From RQOF01 sp964394475 (lineage in GTDB: Bacteria; Calditrichota; Calditrichia; RBG-13-44-9): 19,380 nt of DNA. Shown in pieces: positions 6,684-15,262 of the stretch. The stretch spans positions 1 through 19,380 of the forward strand of contig CAYMXZ010000045.1 of the NCBI GenBank assembly GCA_964394475.1. The letters run 5' to 3'. Position 1 is the stretch's first letter. Every line of letters starts with the position of its first letter. The notes below the pieces were generated by a model. That model made no database searches. It was not told the origin of the DNA and worked only from the letters and a program-made list of their open reading frames with translations. The translations under genes and the position numbers were made by a program.

Positions 6684-8399
6684 CTAAGACATTTTTCTTA
6701 ATAAAGTTTCATTGATCCAGAAAGAATATTTTTTCTTTAGTTCTTCACTGATTTCTTTCCGCCGTTTTTCTTGCTTATCTCTTTGAACAGTCGCTCTCAC
6801 CATTGTTTCTACTTCTTCTAATGTTTTTTGCCGCTCTAGCTGGATGTTTCCTGTTTTAATGATCAGGTAAAAATTATTTTCTTCCAGTGGTCCAATGATT
6901 TTATTTTCACCCGCTTCAAAAGCAGCTTTAATAATGGGGCGGGGAGAGTTTTCGTTTTGATATCCCAAATCCCCTCTACGATTTTTCATATGAGACTTTT
7001 CAGTGTATTCCTGCGCTAAATCCTCAAATTTCGCCGGATTACTCTTTGCTTTTCTCAAGACTTTCTCTGCCAATTTTTTATCTTTTACTGCAATTTCCCA
7101 TACCCTAATCTTCTTGGGGTCCACATATTTGCTTTTATTGGCTTCATAATAGGTAGCAATCTCTTCCGGGGTCGGAACAGATTGTTCCTGTACTTCGTAC
7201 TTGTCCACCAATTCCAGAAGTTTACTTTCAGAAATTTTGATGAGCTGTTCCTGCACCGCAGGATCTTTATCTATTCGCTGTTGTTTGGCTTTTATCAACC
7301 ATACCTGATAAGGTAACAGATTCTCAGTTAATAGTTTTTTCATCTCTACGGTGTTATTAAAGCGCTGATAATTTGCCGTAAAAGTTCCCTGAAATTCTTC
7401 CAGTAGAGATCCCACGGTTATCGTCATATCACCAATTTTTCCCAGATAAATGGCCCGCTGCTCCTCGGTAAAAGATTTATCGGTTGGATTTGGACTTTGT
7501 GACCAGATTTTGATGGCTTCTAAAAATTGCTCAATTCCTTCATCCGAAATTTCCCAACCCAACTCTTTTTTAAATTGTTCTGTCAATTCCTTGTAACGCT
7601 GATTTCCTTCCTCCCGATAAAATTTATTGAAAATTTGCCCCCTGATGCGTTCCTTCTCTGTTGGAGATAGAATTCGATTCTCAACTGGATTCATCGAAAG
7701 GATCTGCGCAATAAACACTCCCCGAGAGGTTTGTACCGGACCTACCCATTGATTTACTCTGGCTTTACTGAGTTCAACATCCAGTTGCGGATCAAATAAT
7801 CCGGGCGGATAGGGATCGTAAACCCCATTGTTTTTTCGGTTATTTTCGTCATCCGAATATTGTTCGGCCAGCCGCATTAACTCGATGCCTTCTTTATGTT
7901 TTTTATAAAGATAGTTCGCCAGTTTTATGGTCTCATCTAAACTGCGAGGGGCCTGTATGTATTTCGAGTCCTGAAAACCCAGGGAAACCAGCACGACTTT
8001 CGGCTTCGCCACTTGCAATTGGGAATAAGCACGAATCATGTCTTCATTCACCAATTTATAGGTGATTAACATATCGGGTAATTTGCTGGCCAGGATCCGA
8101 TTCCGACGAATATTCATATGCTCTAAATATTCTGGCTTTTTGTCTAATTCAAGTTCTCTGGCATGGATGATCTTCAGACGGTTTTCTAAAATTTCAAGTA
8201 ATACGTTCTTCTTGTCTTCCAATGAAATATCGCTCATTTTTTTATCCCGAAATCTCTGTTGCAGTGTTTCCTGCAACTCTTTCAGGGACACCTGTTCCCG
8301 GCCAACTTTGCCAACAATTTCTGATGAATCGCCACAGGACATGATAAATAGCAGGGCGATGACCGATATGATCCATAGACTAAAAAGTACCTTTTTCAT
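6684..8399 (-). CDS. Two-domain parvulin-like lipoprotein, probably non-catalytic
   Basis: A 571-residue exported protein. The signal ends at Cys22 (FIMSC), so it is probably a lipoprotein facing the periplasm. A SurA-N-like helical segment (VGREQVSLKELQ onward) covers about 28-128. A first parvulin-like domain lies at about 133-233 (YSDDENNRKNNG, WVGPVQTSRGVF), then a long helical linker, then a second at about 430-517 (FEDLAQEYTEKS, RRGDLGYQNENS, IIGPLEENNFY). Both lack the catalytic histidine pair: Ser139 and Phe229 in the first, Glu435 and Tyr511 in the second. It therefore looks like a holdase for outer-membrane proteins. GGAGG four bases before ATG is the strongest ribosome site of the operon. 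It is 69 bases downstream of mfd with no clear terminator between. Confidence 0.78.
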   Translation of the reverse strand: MKKVLFSLWIISVIALLFIMSCGDSSEIVGKVGREQVSLKELQETLQQRFRDKKMSDISLEDKKNVLLEILENRLKIIHARELELDKKPEYLEHMNIRRNRILASKLPDMLITYKLVNEDMIRAYSQLQVAKPKVVLVSLGFQDSKYIQAPRSLDETIKLANYLYKKHKEGIELMRLAEQYSDDENNRKNNGVYDPYPPGLFDPQLDVELSKARVNQWVGPVQTSRGVFIAQILSMNPVENRILSPTEKERIRGQIFNKFYREEGNQRYKELTEQFKKELGWEISDEGIEQFLEAIKIWSQSPNPTDKSFTEEQRAIYLGKIGDMTITVGSLLEEFQGTFTANYQRFNNTVEMKKLLTENLLPYQVWLIKAKQQRIDKDPAVQEQLIKISESKLLELVDKYEVQEQSVPTPEEIATYYEANKSKYVDPKKIRVWEIAVKDKKLAEKVLRKAKSNPAKFEDLAQEYTEKSHMKNRRGDLGYQNENSPRPIIKAAFEAGENKIIGPLEENNFYLIIKTGNIQLERQKTLEEVETMVRATVQRDKQEKRRKEISEELKKKYSFWINETLLRKMS

Positions 8400-8468
8400 T
8401 GAACCTCCAACGTGTAAAATATCCTATTTCATATTTTTTTAAATTAAACCGTTAAACTTATTGGTGTA

Positions 8469-11400
8469 TTATAGATTTTGCAAGAATTTTTTTGCAAAGC
8501 TCAGGTACTCCGGCAGAGAGTTTCCTGATAGCTCAACGGTAATTTTCAATCCCTCGGTTTGGTTGAATTGCAGGGGAGCCATCTTTTGATTGATATAGCG
8601 CGGGAGTTCCTGCTCAATAAAAAAGTCCTGTTCGCATATGTCTTCATCCAGGCTCAGAATCATTTTTGATTTATAGATCTTAACCTGTTTAATGAAGTGT
8701 TGGCCGGCTAATTTTTTTATTCTAACCATCTCGATGAGGTTTAAAACCGGCGGCGGTGGAGGACCAAATCGATCATGCAATTCCTTCAATAAATTATCGA
8801 TGGAAACCATGCTTTCCAGATTCAACAACCGATGATAGATCAGCACTTTTTCATTCCCTGATTCGATATATTCATCCGGGATATAAATTTCAGCATCCAC
8901 TTCAACGGCAGTATCAATAGTGGGTAATTTTCGGCTGAGTAAGTGCTCCGGCAAAGTATCTTCCTGCATTTTCCGGACCGTTTCCTGTAAAATTTTTTGA
9001 TAAAGGTCATAGCCCACCGCGTTGATATATCCGCTCTGCTGATGTCCCAGTAAATTTCCTGCTCCGCGGATCTCTAAGTCACGCAGGGCAATCTTAAGTC
9101 CCGATCCTAAATCGGAAAATTCTTCGATGGCATAAAGGCGTTTTAACGCAGATTCATTCAGGCGATCATGCGGTGGAACCAACAAATAGGCATAAGCCTG
9201 ACGTTCTGAACGTCCCACTCTCCCCCGCAATTGATATAGTTGGGCTAATCCAAATTGATCGGCCCGGTTGATGATGATGGTATTGCAGTTGGGAATGTCC
9301 AAACCATTTTCGATGATCATGGTCGCTAACAGTACATCTATTTTTTTAGCGTAAAAATCATTCATCACTTTTTCCAGATCCTTTTCCTTCATCTGGCCAT
9401 GAGCAATACCAATTCTGGCATGGGGGACAATCTGTTTAAGCATGGAAGCTACCCCGTCGATGGTTTGAACGCGATTGTGAACAAAGAACACCTGACCTCC
9501 GCGGTCCATTTCATAAGTAATGGCCCGATAAATCAGGTCGCGATTCCAGGTGCAGATTTCAGTAATGATGGGCAAACGGTTCTGCGGAGGCGTGTCAATA
9601 TTGGACAGATCGCGCGCTCCCATCAATGACATCTGTAAAGTGCGCGGAATGGGTGTGGCAGAAAGAGTAAGAGTATCAACCGTTACTTTTAATTTGCGAA
9701 GCCGTTCTTTATGTTTAACCCCGAATTGCTGTTCTTCGTCGATGATTAACAAACCCAGATCTTTGAATTTTACATCATCTGAGAGTAAGCGATGGGTTCC
9801 GATAATGACATCCACATCGCCACTTTCTAATCTTTTCAGCGTTCGTTTTTGCTCCGCCGGGCTGCGAAATCGCGACAGCAATTCGATATTGACGGGATAA
9901 TTACGCAGTCTCTCACGGAAAGTATAATAATGTTGTTGTGCCAAAATAGTGGTTGGAACCAGAATCGCCACCTGTTTACTGTCATTCACGGCTTTAAAAG
10001 TAGCTCTTACCGCCACTTCCGTTTTTCCGAAGCCCACATCACCGCATAGCAAGCGATCCATTGGTTTGTTTTTTTCCATATCCTCTTTTACTTCTCGAGT
10101 GGCACGGGATTGATCCGGAGTATCCACATACATAAAAGAAGCCTCTAATTCTTTTTGCCAGACACTGTCTGGCGAGAAAGCAAATCCCGGCGTGGTAATG
10201 CGATTGGCGTAAAGCTGTACTAAATCTTTGGCAATATGTTCAACCGCTTTGCGGGTTTTCTCTTTAGTGCGCTCCCATTCGGCGGTGCCCAACTGGGTGA
10301 GCGGTGGTTGGTAACCTTCTTCACTGACATATTTCTGGACATGGTTCAATTTATCCAGATTGACATAAAGAATGTCTTTATTGGCGTATTCAATTTTAAT
10401 AGTGTCCTTCTCTATACCGCTCACCTGAATGCGCTCGGTGCCAATGTAACGACCAATTCCATAGTCGATGTGGACGACGTAATCGCCATATTTCAGACTA
10501 TTGAGTTGCCGAATAATACTGCCTGCTACCCGCAGCCGCCGTCGGTTTTTACGGGCTTTTATGCGGTTGAATATTTCATGCTCGGTGAATACTTCCAGGG
10601 ATAGTCCAGGAAGATAGAAGCCGTGATGAATGTCCCCCTGAATAAATTTAATGGGGGGCAGCCAGCCCAGCTCAGCCAGAATGATCTCTTCCAGGCGCTC
10701 CCGACGGGCAGGTGAATCAAATACCATCCAAATTGAAAATTGATTCTTCTGGTTTCGACCCAGTCGTTGCTCGACATATTTCGCAAACCGTTTAAAATTT
10801 CCCTGAAACAATTGAGGAGCCTGTACCTGAAAATTGACGATCGATTCAGAAACAGGATTTAAACGGGCATGGAATAGCTGCCTGAATTTTCGTGACCAAT
10901 TCTCAATCTCTTCTAAGGATAAATATACAGTTTGATCAATATTTTGTTTTTCCTGGGAGATTCGCTCTGCCTGGTGATGCCACTCTTTTATTATTTTTTG
11001 TGAATATTCCAGATTGTCCCAGTAGATCAATGAGCCCGGTTTTAAATAGTGGAACAAACTGGCCGAAGAAGTATTTTCCACTCGCTTACCTACAATGCGA
11101 ATTTTCTCTGTCTGACGGATGGATAATTGGGACAGAATGTCGAATTCGCGGATTGATTGAATTCGATCTTCTGAGAATTCAATCCGATAGGGTGTTTCGG
11201 CTTCCATTGAAAAAACATCCACAATCCCGCCTCGAGCGCTGAATTGTCCAATTTCTTCCAGGGCGGGCATCCGTTCAAATCCCGCTTCTACCAACCATTC
11301 TATAAAAAAATCACGATCGATGGCATCCCCCACTTTAAGGTAACTGATCTGCTTCTGGATTTCATCCGGCGCTCCAAGATGTTGCAGCAGGCTGATGGGA

Positions 11401-11759
11401 GTTGTGACGATAATGGCGTTCGGGTTTTCCAGCAGGGAAACCAGAGTATTTAAGCGGGCACTATGGATAGCCGGAGTGAAACTTCCCTGATCATACGGTA
11501 AAGTTTCGGCCTGGGGAAAGTAATGGACCTGATGAACCGGCAATAATGACTGGAGGTCATCAGCCAGTTTCTCCGCCTGTTCAGTGTCCGGTATTATGGC
11601 TAAAAGGGTACTTTCAAAAAGTTCAAACACATAATTGAGGACAAAACTAAGAAATGAGCCGCTTATCCCTTTCATATAAACTGACGTCTGCGTCAAAGTT
11701 TGTTCCCGCAGGCGTTCAAATTCCGGGGTATGGGTAATAATGGACTTTAATTTCAGCAT
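8469..11759 (-). CDS. mfd: Transcription-repair coupling factor Mfd
   Basis: A 1096-residue Mfd, slightly shorter than E. coli (1148). Mfd removes RNA polymerase stalled at DNA damage and recruits UvrA for nucleotide excision repair. Domains in order: a UvrB-like N-terminal module (about 1-330, with FPQAETLPYDQGSF and GQFSARGGIVDVF), the CarD-like RNA polymerase interaction domain at about 420-485 (GDYVVHIDYGIGRYIG), the RecG-like motor, and a C-terminal D7 domain. Motor motifs are intact: Walker A GDVGFGKT (573-580), Walker B DEEQ (674-677), SATPIPRTLQ (700-709) and QLRGRVGR (843-850), followed by the translocation region with HQQSG at 906-910. No strong ribosome site precedes the ATG. It heads a probable operon with three parvulin-like genes and a PqqD-like gene, an unusual partnership. 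Confidence 0.97.
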   Translation of the reverse strand: MLKLKSIITHTPEFERLREQTLTQTSVYMKGISGSFLSFVLNYVFELFESTLLAIIPDTEQAEKLADDLQSLLPVHQVHYFPQAETLPYDQGSFTPAIHSARLNTLVSLLENPNAIIVTTPISLLQHLGAPDEIQKQISYLKVGDAIDRDFFIEWLVEAGFERMPALEEIGQFSARGGIVDVFSMEAETPYRIEFSEDRIQSIREFDILSQLSIRQTEKIRIVGKRVENTSSASLFHYLKPGSLIYWDNLEYSQKIIKEWHHQAERISQEKQNIDQTVYLSLEEIENWSRKFRQLFHARLNPVSESIVNFQVQAPQLFQGNFKRFAKYVEQRLGRNQKNQFSIWMVFDSPARRERLEEIILAELGWLPPIKFIQGDIHHGFYLPGLSLEVFTEHEIFNRIKARKNRRRLRVAGSIIRQLNSLKYGDYVVHIDYGIGRYIGTERIQVSGIEKDTIKIEYANKDILYVNLDKLNHVQKYVSEEGYQPPLTQLGTAEWERTKEKTRKAVEHIAKDLVQLYANRITTPGFAFSPDSVWQKELEASFMYVDTPDQSRATREVKEDMEKNKPMDRLLCGDVGFGKTEVAVRATFKAVNDSKQVAILVPTTILAQQHYYTFRERLRNYPVNIELLSRFRSPAEQKRTLKRLESGDVDVIIGTHRLLSDDVKFKDLGLLIIDEEQQFGVKHKERLRKLKVTVDTLTLSATPIPRTLQMSLMGARDLSNIDTPPQNRLPIITEICTWNRDLIYRAITYEMDRGGQVFFVHNRVQTIDGVASMLKQIVPHARIGIAHGQMKEKDLEKVMNDFYAKKIDVLLATMIIENGLDIPNCNTIIINRADQFGLAQLYQLRGRVGRSERQAYAYLLVPPHDRLNESALKRLYAIEEFSDLGSGLKIALRDLEIRGAGNLLGHQQSGYINAVGYDLYQKILQETVRKMQEDTLPEHLLSRKLPTIDTAVEVDAEIYIPDEYIESGNEKVLIYHRLLNLESMVSIDNLLKELHDRFGPPPPPVLNLIEMVRIKKLAGQHFIKQVKIYKSKMILSLDEDICEQDFFIEQELPRYINQKMAPLQFNQTEGLKITVELSGNSLPEYLSFAKKFLQNL

Positions 11760-11784
11760 TTGCTTCGTTTAACTTTATCAACGA

Positions 11785-11807
11785 ATTATCTGGCTAAGTC
11801 AGATAAT
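11785..11807. repeat. Perfect 8-bp inverted repeat upstream of mfd
   Basis: ATTATCTG (11785-11792) and CAGATAAT (11800-11807) are perfect reverse complements separated by 7 bases. Centre-to-centre spacing of 15 bases suits a dimeric DNA-binding protein. It lies about 26 bases before the mfd start and has no T-run after it in either direction, so an operator is more likely than a terminator. Confidence 0.6.
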
Positions 11808-11813
11808 CTTCAA
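11785..11813 (-). promoter_or_regulatory. Putative mfd promoter with operator-like repeat
   Basis: On the minus strand TTGAAG (11813-11808) is followed after exactly 17 bases by GATAAT (11790-11785; 5 of 6 matches to TATAAT). Transcription would begin near 11778, leaving a leader of roughly 20 bases before mfd. A perfect inverted repeat fills the spacer and covers the -10 box, suggesting repressor control. Confidence 0.45.
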
Positions 11814-11954
11814 AATTTAAAAAATTCAGTTGAAGGAATTAAATACTATTTAAATCCCTCATTCATATTTATCTACCAAGAAATTCACAAAAAATTTCGC
11901 TTAATAAAACAGGGTGAAGGACAAAAAGATCCGTAACTTCTTACTTTAGTCGGT

Positions 11955-11974
11955 GAAAAAACAGCGTTTTCGCT
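11955..11974 (-). terminator. Weak intrinsic terminator after the membrane protein gene
   Basis: Read on the minus strand, AGCG-AAAA-CGCT forms a short hairpin followed at once by GTTTTTTC. It begins 10 bases after the stop codon of the gene at 11984-12829, the right place for its terminator, and would separate that gene from mfd. The stem is only 4 bp, so it would be leaky at best. Confidence 0.4.
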
Positions 11975-11983
11975 CGAATACTT

Positions 11984-12829
11984 TCAGGATTTTTCAGCAG
12001 GAAGTTGAGTGTAGTCCAGTTCCGATCCCCAAACGCTGTGGGGAATCAGGTAGACGGCTAACATCAATACGGCCGCCAGAATGATCCAACTGCGGTGTCG
12101 ATGGTGCCGGCGGTTTTTAAACCAGGCCCATAACCATCCCAGCATTGCTATCAATGTTTTGTTATCGGTAAGATCAGTTCCAAACGGAATTCCGGTCCAC
12201 CAGGCATTGAAAGCAAATTTCTGGACTGTGGGACCTAAAATAAATCCTCCGATAAAAAAGAGACCAATTGTCCAGAGCAGGTATTTTTTAGACTGGCCGT
12301 TAGGATCGAGTGCTTCCAGGGCGGTACGATTGGAAAACAGCATGGCTAAAAATATAATGAGGATGTGGGGAATAAGCACCCATGCTGGAACAGCTCCTTT
12401 ATAACGCAAAATAACAGGTTTCTCCCCGGTTAAAGAGACTTCTTTTTCACCGTGAATTAAATAGACCAGATAGATGATTTTGCCCGCTGCAGGCTGTTTT
12501 GGTAAAAAACCAACCAGCATTTCAGCCTGTCGCTGTAAAGGCGCAATAGACCAGTCATCGAATGAACGGTATCGCTGAAAGGTAATGTAACCGGTGATAG
12601 TCGTATCGGGAACGTTTAATTTTACTGCCGCATCCCGAGTGACCACCTCGCTTCGCAGCAGTTTGTAAGCGATTTTTTGGTTATTAATAATAATTTTCCC
12701 ACGAACCGGATAAGTCGGTCCGGTCATCCGCTGATATATGGCTGAACTCACGGTGATGATGAAGGCCAATATCCATAGTGAAATTTTATGCCTGGCGATA
12801 TTGAAATTAAGATATTTATCGATGTTCAT
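11984..12829 (-). CDS. Uncharacterised multi-pass membrane protein
   Basis: A 281-residue protein I cannot assign to a named family. Hydrophobic segments at about 16-32, 148-165, 183-200, 224-237 and 246-266 suggest four or five membrane passes. Between the first two lies a soluble region of about 115 residues (35-147), predicted extracytoplasmic, rich in beta-prone stretches (RGKIIINNQKIAYKLLRSEV). The segment at 199-233 has a distinctive aromatic and polar pattern (GPTVQKFAFNAWWTGIPFG, then TDLTDNKTLIAML) that reads like a conserved functional loop. A short basic loop RRHHRHRS follows at 240-247. GAGGA nine bases before ATG is a good ribosome site. It is divergent from the lipoprotein gene at 12945 across a short gap and lies upstream of mfd on the same strand. 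Confidence 0.65.
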   Translation of the reverse strand: MNIDKYLNFNIARHKISLWILAFIITVSSAIYQRMTGPTYPVRGKIIINNQKIAYKLLRSEVVTRDAAVKLNVPDTTITGYITFQRYRSFDDWSIAPLQRQAEMLVGFLPKQPAAGKIIYLVYLIHGEKEVSLTGEKPVILRYKGAVPAWVLIPHILIIFLAMLFSNRTALEALDPNGQSKKYLLWTIGLFFIGGFILGPTVQKFAFNAWWTGIPFGTDLTDNKTLIAMLGWLWAWFKNRRHHRHRSWIILAAVLMLAVYLIPHSVWGSELDYTQLPAEKS

Positions 12830-12944
12830 AGAGAATCATCCTCAGTAAAATCATCATTTGAATTTATAAAATGCCTTAATATATTTTTCGAATGATGAAC
12901 ATTCAAGACAAGAATATTATTTTTCAACATGGTTGGGGAACAGT

Positions 12945-13787
12945 ATGATAGCAGGTCTGTTTTTTGCTCGAAGGATGTATTGGAGGTTGTTACTTTTTTG
13001 CTCGGCCATCACGATCCTTTTTTCCTGCGCCGCGAGTAATTATAAAAAAGTGAAGGATCTGTATGATAGCCAGGAATATCAACAATTAGCCCGGTCGGAT
13101 CTGGATTGCAATGATTTTTCCCGAAGCTGTTTTCAGATCAAACTCTTGCTGGCCGATAGTCAATTCCGTTTGGGCAATTTGGAGCACGCACTCAGGTTCT
13201 CTGAGCAAGCTTTAGAAAGGCAGCACAAAGAAAACGATCTCCATAATCTTTATTACCTTCACTTACTACGCACAGAAATTATTTTTAAGCTTTTACCAGA
13301 AATTAGTCAGGTTTCTTCTCGACATGATGTTTTAAAAAATCTGGAAAATGAATTGTCAGAAGCACTTGAACATAATGGTTTTGATATGAGGGATACTGTT
13401 TTAGTTTCACGGAGAAATGAACTGATGGTGAAATTAGGAGAGATTTATCTTTATCAAATGGACTGGATAGAGCAGGGAGGGCTGGAGCGTTACGTTGAAG
13501 CCATAAAGGATTTGACACAAAGATTTCCCTCTGAACTGCGAAAAGAAGGTTATGAAAAATATTTTCTTTTACAGGGAGAGTTCAAACTGCTTCTCCCACA
13601 GTTAAAAACCTGGAGCTCCAGGGGGAATCTGGCAGGGGAACGTGAACAGTTGCTGGAAAAATTAAAATCAATTTATGTGGAGGCACTTACTCTTCGCCGT
13701 CAGCCGTTGTATCAAGACGGATTCGACCACCACATTGATTTATTTTTAAAACAACTTGACCAATACATGAAGCAACTCGTGCTTTAA
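12945..13787 (+). CDS. Uncharacterised helical (TPR-like) lipoprotein
   Basis: A protein of about 280 residues with a clear lipoprotein signal: RLLLFCSAITILFSC, with the lipidated cysteine at codon 28 from my start. The mature part is almost entirely helical and TPR-like in places (LLADSQFRLGNLEHALRFSE), but has no motif I can tie to a function. Three starts are possible: TTG 12933, ATG 12945 and ATG 12975. I chose 12945 because GGGGA lies 5 bases before it; ATG 12975 would give a shorter, more typical lipoprotein signal peptide. It is convergent with rseP across an 84-base gap in which I see no convincing terminator. Envelope location fits its neighbours, but nothing more can be said. Confidence 0.65.
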   Translation: MIAGLFFARRMYWRLLLFCSAITILFSCAASNYKKVKDLYDSQEYQQLARSDLDCNDFSRSCFQIKLLLADSQFRLGNLEHALRFSEQALERQHKENDLHNLYYLHLLRTEIIFKLLPEISQVSSRHDVLKNLENELSEALEHNGFDMRDTVLVSRRNELMVKLGEIYLYQMDWIEQGGLERYVEAIKDLTQRFPSELRKEGYEKYFLLQGEFKLLLPQLKTWSSRGNLAGEREQLLEKLKSIYVEALTLRRQPLYQDGFDHHIDLFLKQLDQYMKQLVL

Positions 13788-13871
13788 TCCTCCGGGCAGG
13801 TGCCAGATTATAATTGCTCATGTTCAAAAAAAAATTCAGTCAGGTCTCTTCGATAAAGATAGCGGCTGTTT

Positions 13872-15188
13872 TCAAAAAATACGAGTGATATCGTTATACA
13901 TAACGAAGATGATCAGCGCAAATAAAATCGCCATCCCAATCTGCTGTATTTTTATCTTCGTCTTAATCGTCAACGGTTTACGCCGAATTTCCTCAATAGC
14001 GACGATAAGGATATGTCCGCCGTCCAGAGCGGGAATGGGCAAAATATTAATTAAGGCCAGCATGATGCTCAGGTTAGCGATTAATTCCATCAGATAGTCA
14101 AAACCGATTTTTGCAAAATCTCCTGCCATTTTTGTAATCATAATCGGTCCACCTAAACTCTCCCGCACCGATTTTTTACCGGTGAGCAACCACCACAGTC
14201 CCTTCACGCTCATCTGGGAGATGAAGATAGTTTTATCAAATCCTTTGACCAGAGCTGGCCATACCTCTAATTTTTTCTGATCATAATACGGTCCGATGCC
14301 GATCTGGCCTACCATATGATCAACCCCACTCTCATCAATTTTCGATACAGTTTCGGGAGTGATATATTTAATCAGAGTTTCTTCGCCTCTGACAATTTCA
14401 AATTCCAGCGGCTTTCCCCCATGGCGACGGATAATGGTGGTCATTTCATCCCAGTTATCGATGGTCTCATCGTTGATCCGCACAATTTTATCACCGATTC
14501 GGAGATCGGCAGCCTGTGCAGGAGAATCAGGATTGATGTCGCCAACAATTGCCTGGAAACGGGGGAAAATATCCAGCTGCTCTGCATTCTTTTGTTCGAT
14601 AATTTTTTTATCAAAGACTAAATCAATTACCTGTCCCTCACGTTTGATGGTGAAGACGATTTCGCGGCCCAGGTTCGCTAAATAAAGATCGACCACTTCG
14701 TTCCAGGTGCTCACGGGCTGTTGATTTATTTTTAGTATCTCATCGCCTACTTGTAAACCGACTTTCTGTGACACCCCGTTTTCCATGATATATCCGATCG
14801 TGGTGGAAGGTACGATTGGTTCTCCTTTAATATGAAGAAGGCTACTTAATATAATCCAGGCCAGTAAGATATTCATACTTACTCCACCGACTAAAATCAG
14901 GGCTTTCTGCCACCACTTTTTCGAACTGAATTCATAGGGAGCGCCGGTCAGCTGGGAGGTATCCATGCTTTCGTCTACCACGCCGGCCATTTTAACATAT
15001 CCGCCGAAAGGGATGGCTGAAACACAATAGTCGGTGTCGCCCCATTTCACTCCGAAGAGACGGGGAGGAAATCCAATAGAAAATCTTTCAACCCGTACTC
15101 CAAAAAGTTTTGCAAAAAGAAAATGGCCCAGTTCATGGAAGAAGACTAAGATGCTGAGCACAAAAATAATGGAAAAAATATAAATCAT
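13872..15188 (-). CDS. rseP: RIP metalloprotease RseP (site-2 protease)
   Basis: A 438-residue intramembrane zinc protease of the RseP/M50 family. The zinc-binding HELGH motif is at residues 18-22 in the first membrane helix, and the third ligand Asp389 is in NILPIPALDGGH in a C-terminal helix. Two PDZ domains lie in the periplasmic part, about 125-195 (GVSQKVGLQVGDEILKINQQ) and 210-275 (DSPAQAADLRIGDKIVRIN). In E. coli RseP cuts the anti-sigma factor RseA within the membrane to release the envelope stress sigma factor and also removes signal peptides. GAGGA seven bases before ATG supports the start. It follows dxr by 74 bases, a widespread gene pairing. Substrates here are unknown; no sigma/anti-sigma pair is in the window. 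Confidence 0.95.
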   Translation of the reverse strand: MIYIFSIIFVLSILVFFHELGHFLFAKLFGVRVERFSIGFPPRLFGVKWGDTDYCVSAIPFGGYVKMAGVVDESMDTSQLTGAPYEFSSKKWWQKALILVGGVSMNILLAWIILSSLLHIKGEPIVPSTTIGYIMENGVSQKVGLQVGDEILKINQQPVSTWNEVVDLYLANLGREIVFTIKREGQVIDLVFDKKIIEQKNAEQLDIFPRFQAIVGDINPDSPAQAADLRIGDKIVRINDETIDNWDEMTTIIRRHGGKPLEFEIVRGEETLIKYITPETVSKIDESGVDHMVGQIGIGPYYDQKKLEVWPALVKGFDKTIFISQMSVKGLWWLLTGKKSVRESLGGPIMITKMAGDFAKIGFDYLMELIANLSIMLALINILPIPALDGGHILIVAIEEIRRKPLTIKTKIKIQQIGMAILFALIIFVMYNDITRIF

Positions 15189-15262
15189 TTATATGTCCTC
15201 ATGTTATAATCAGAAATACGCTTTATTAGATGTTCTGTATGAAAAATAGTTTCCTTATTATT

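Noticed and set aside
8400..8468. Possible terminator or separate promoter between mfd and the parvulin genes
   Set aside because: I found no hairpin with a T-run on the minus strand and no paired -35/-10 boxes, only AT-rich sequence.
10236..10604. 122-codon open frame on the plus strand
   Set aside because: It is antisense to the RNA polymerase interaction and linker part of mfd, with no domain or start signal.
12887..12907. Inverted repeat GAATG-N5-CATTC in the divergent gap as an operator
   Set aside because: Only 5 bp per arm in AT-rich DNA, expected by chance, and no convincing promoter boxes lie at suitable spacing.
13771..13786. Small hairpin AAGCA-N5-TGCTT at the end of the lipoprotein gene, as a terminator
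   Set aside because: The stem is short, lies inside the coding end and has no following T-run.
14359..14685. 108-codon open frame on the plus strand
   Set aside because: It lies wholly opposite rseP within its PDZ region; the composition is that of an antisense shadow and no family is recognisable.
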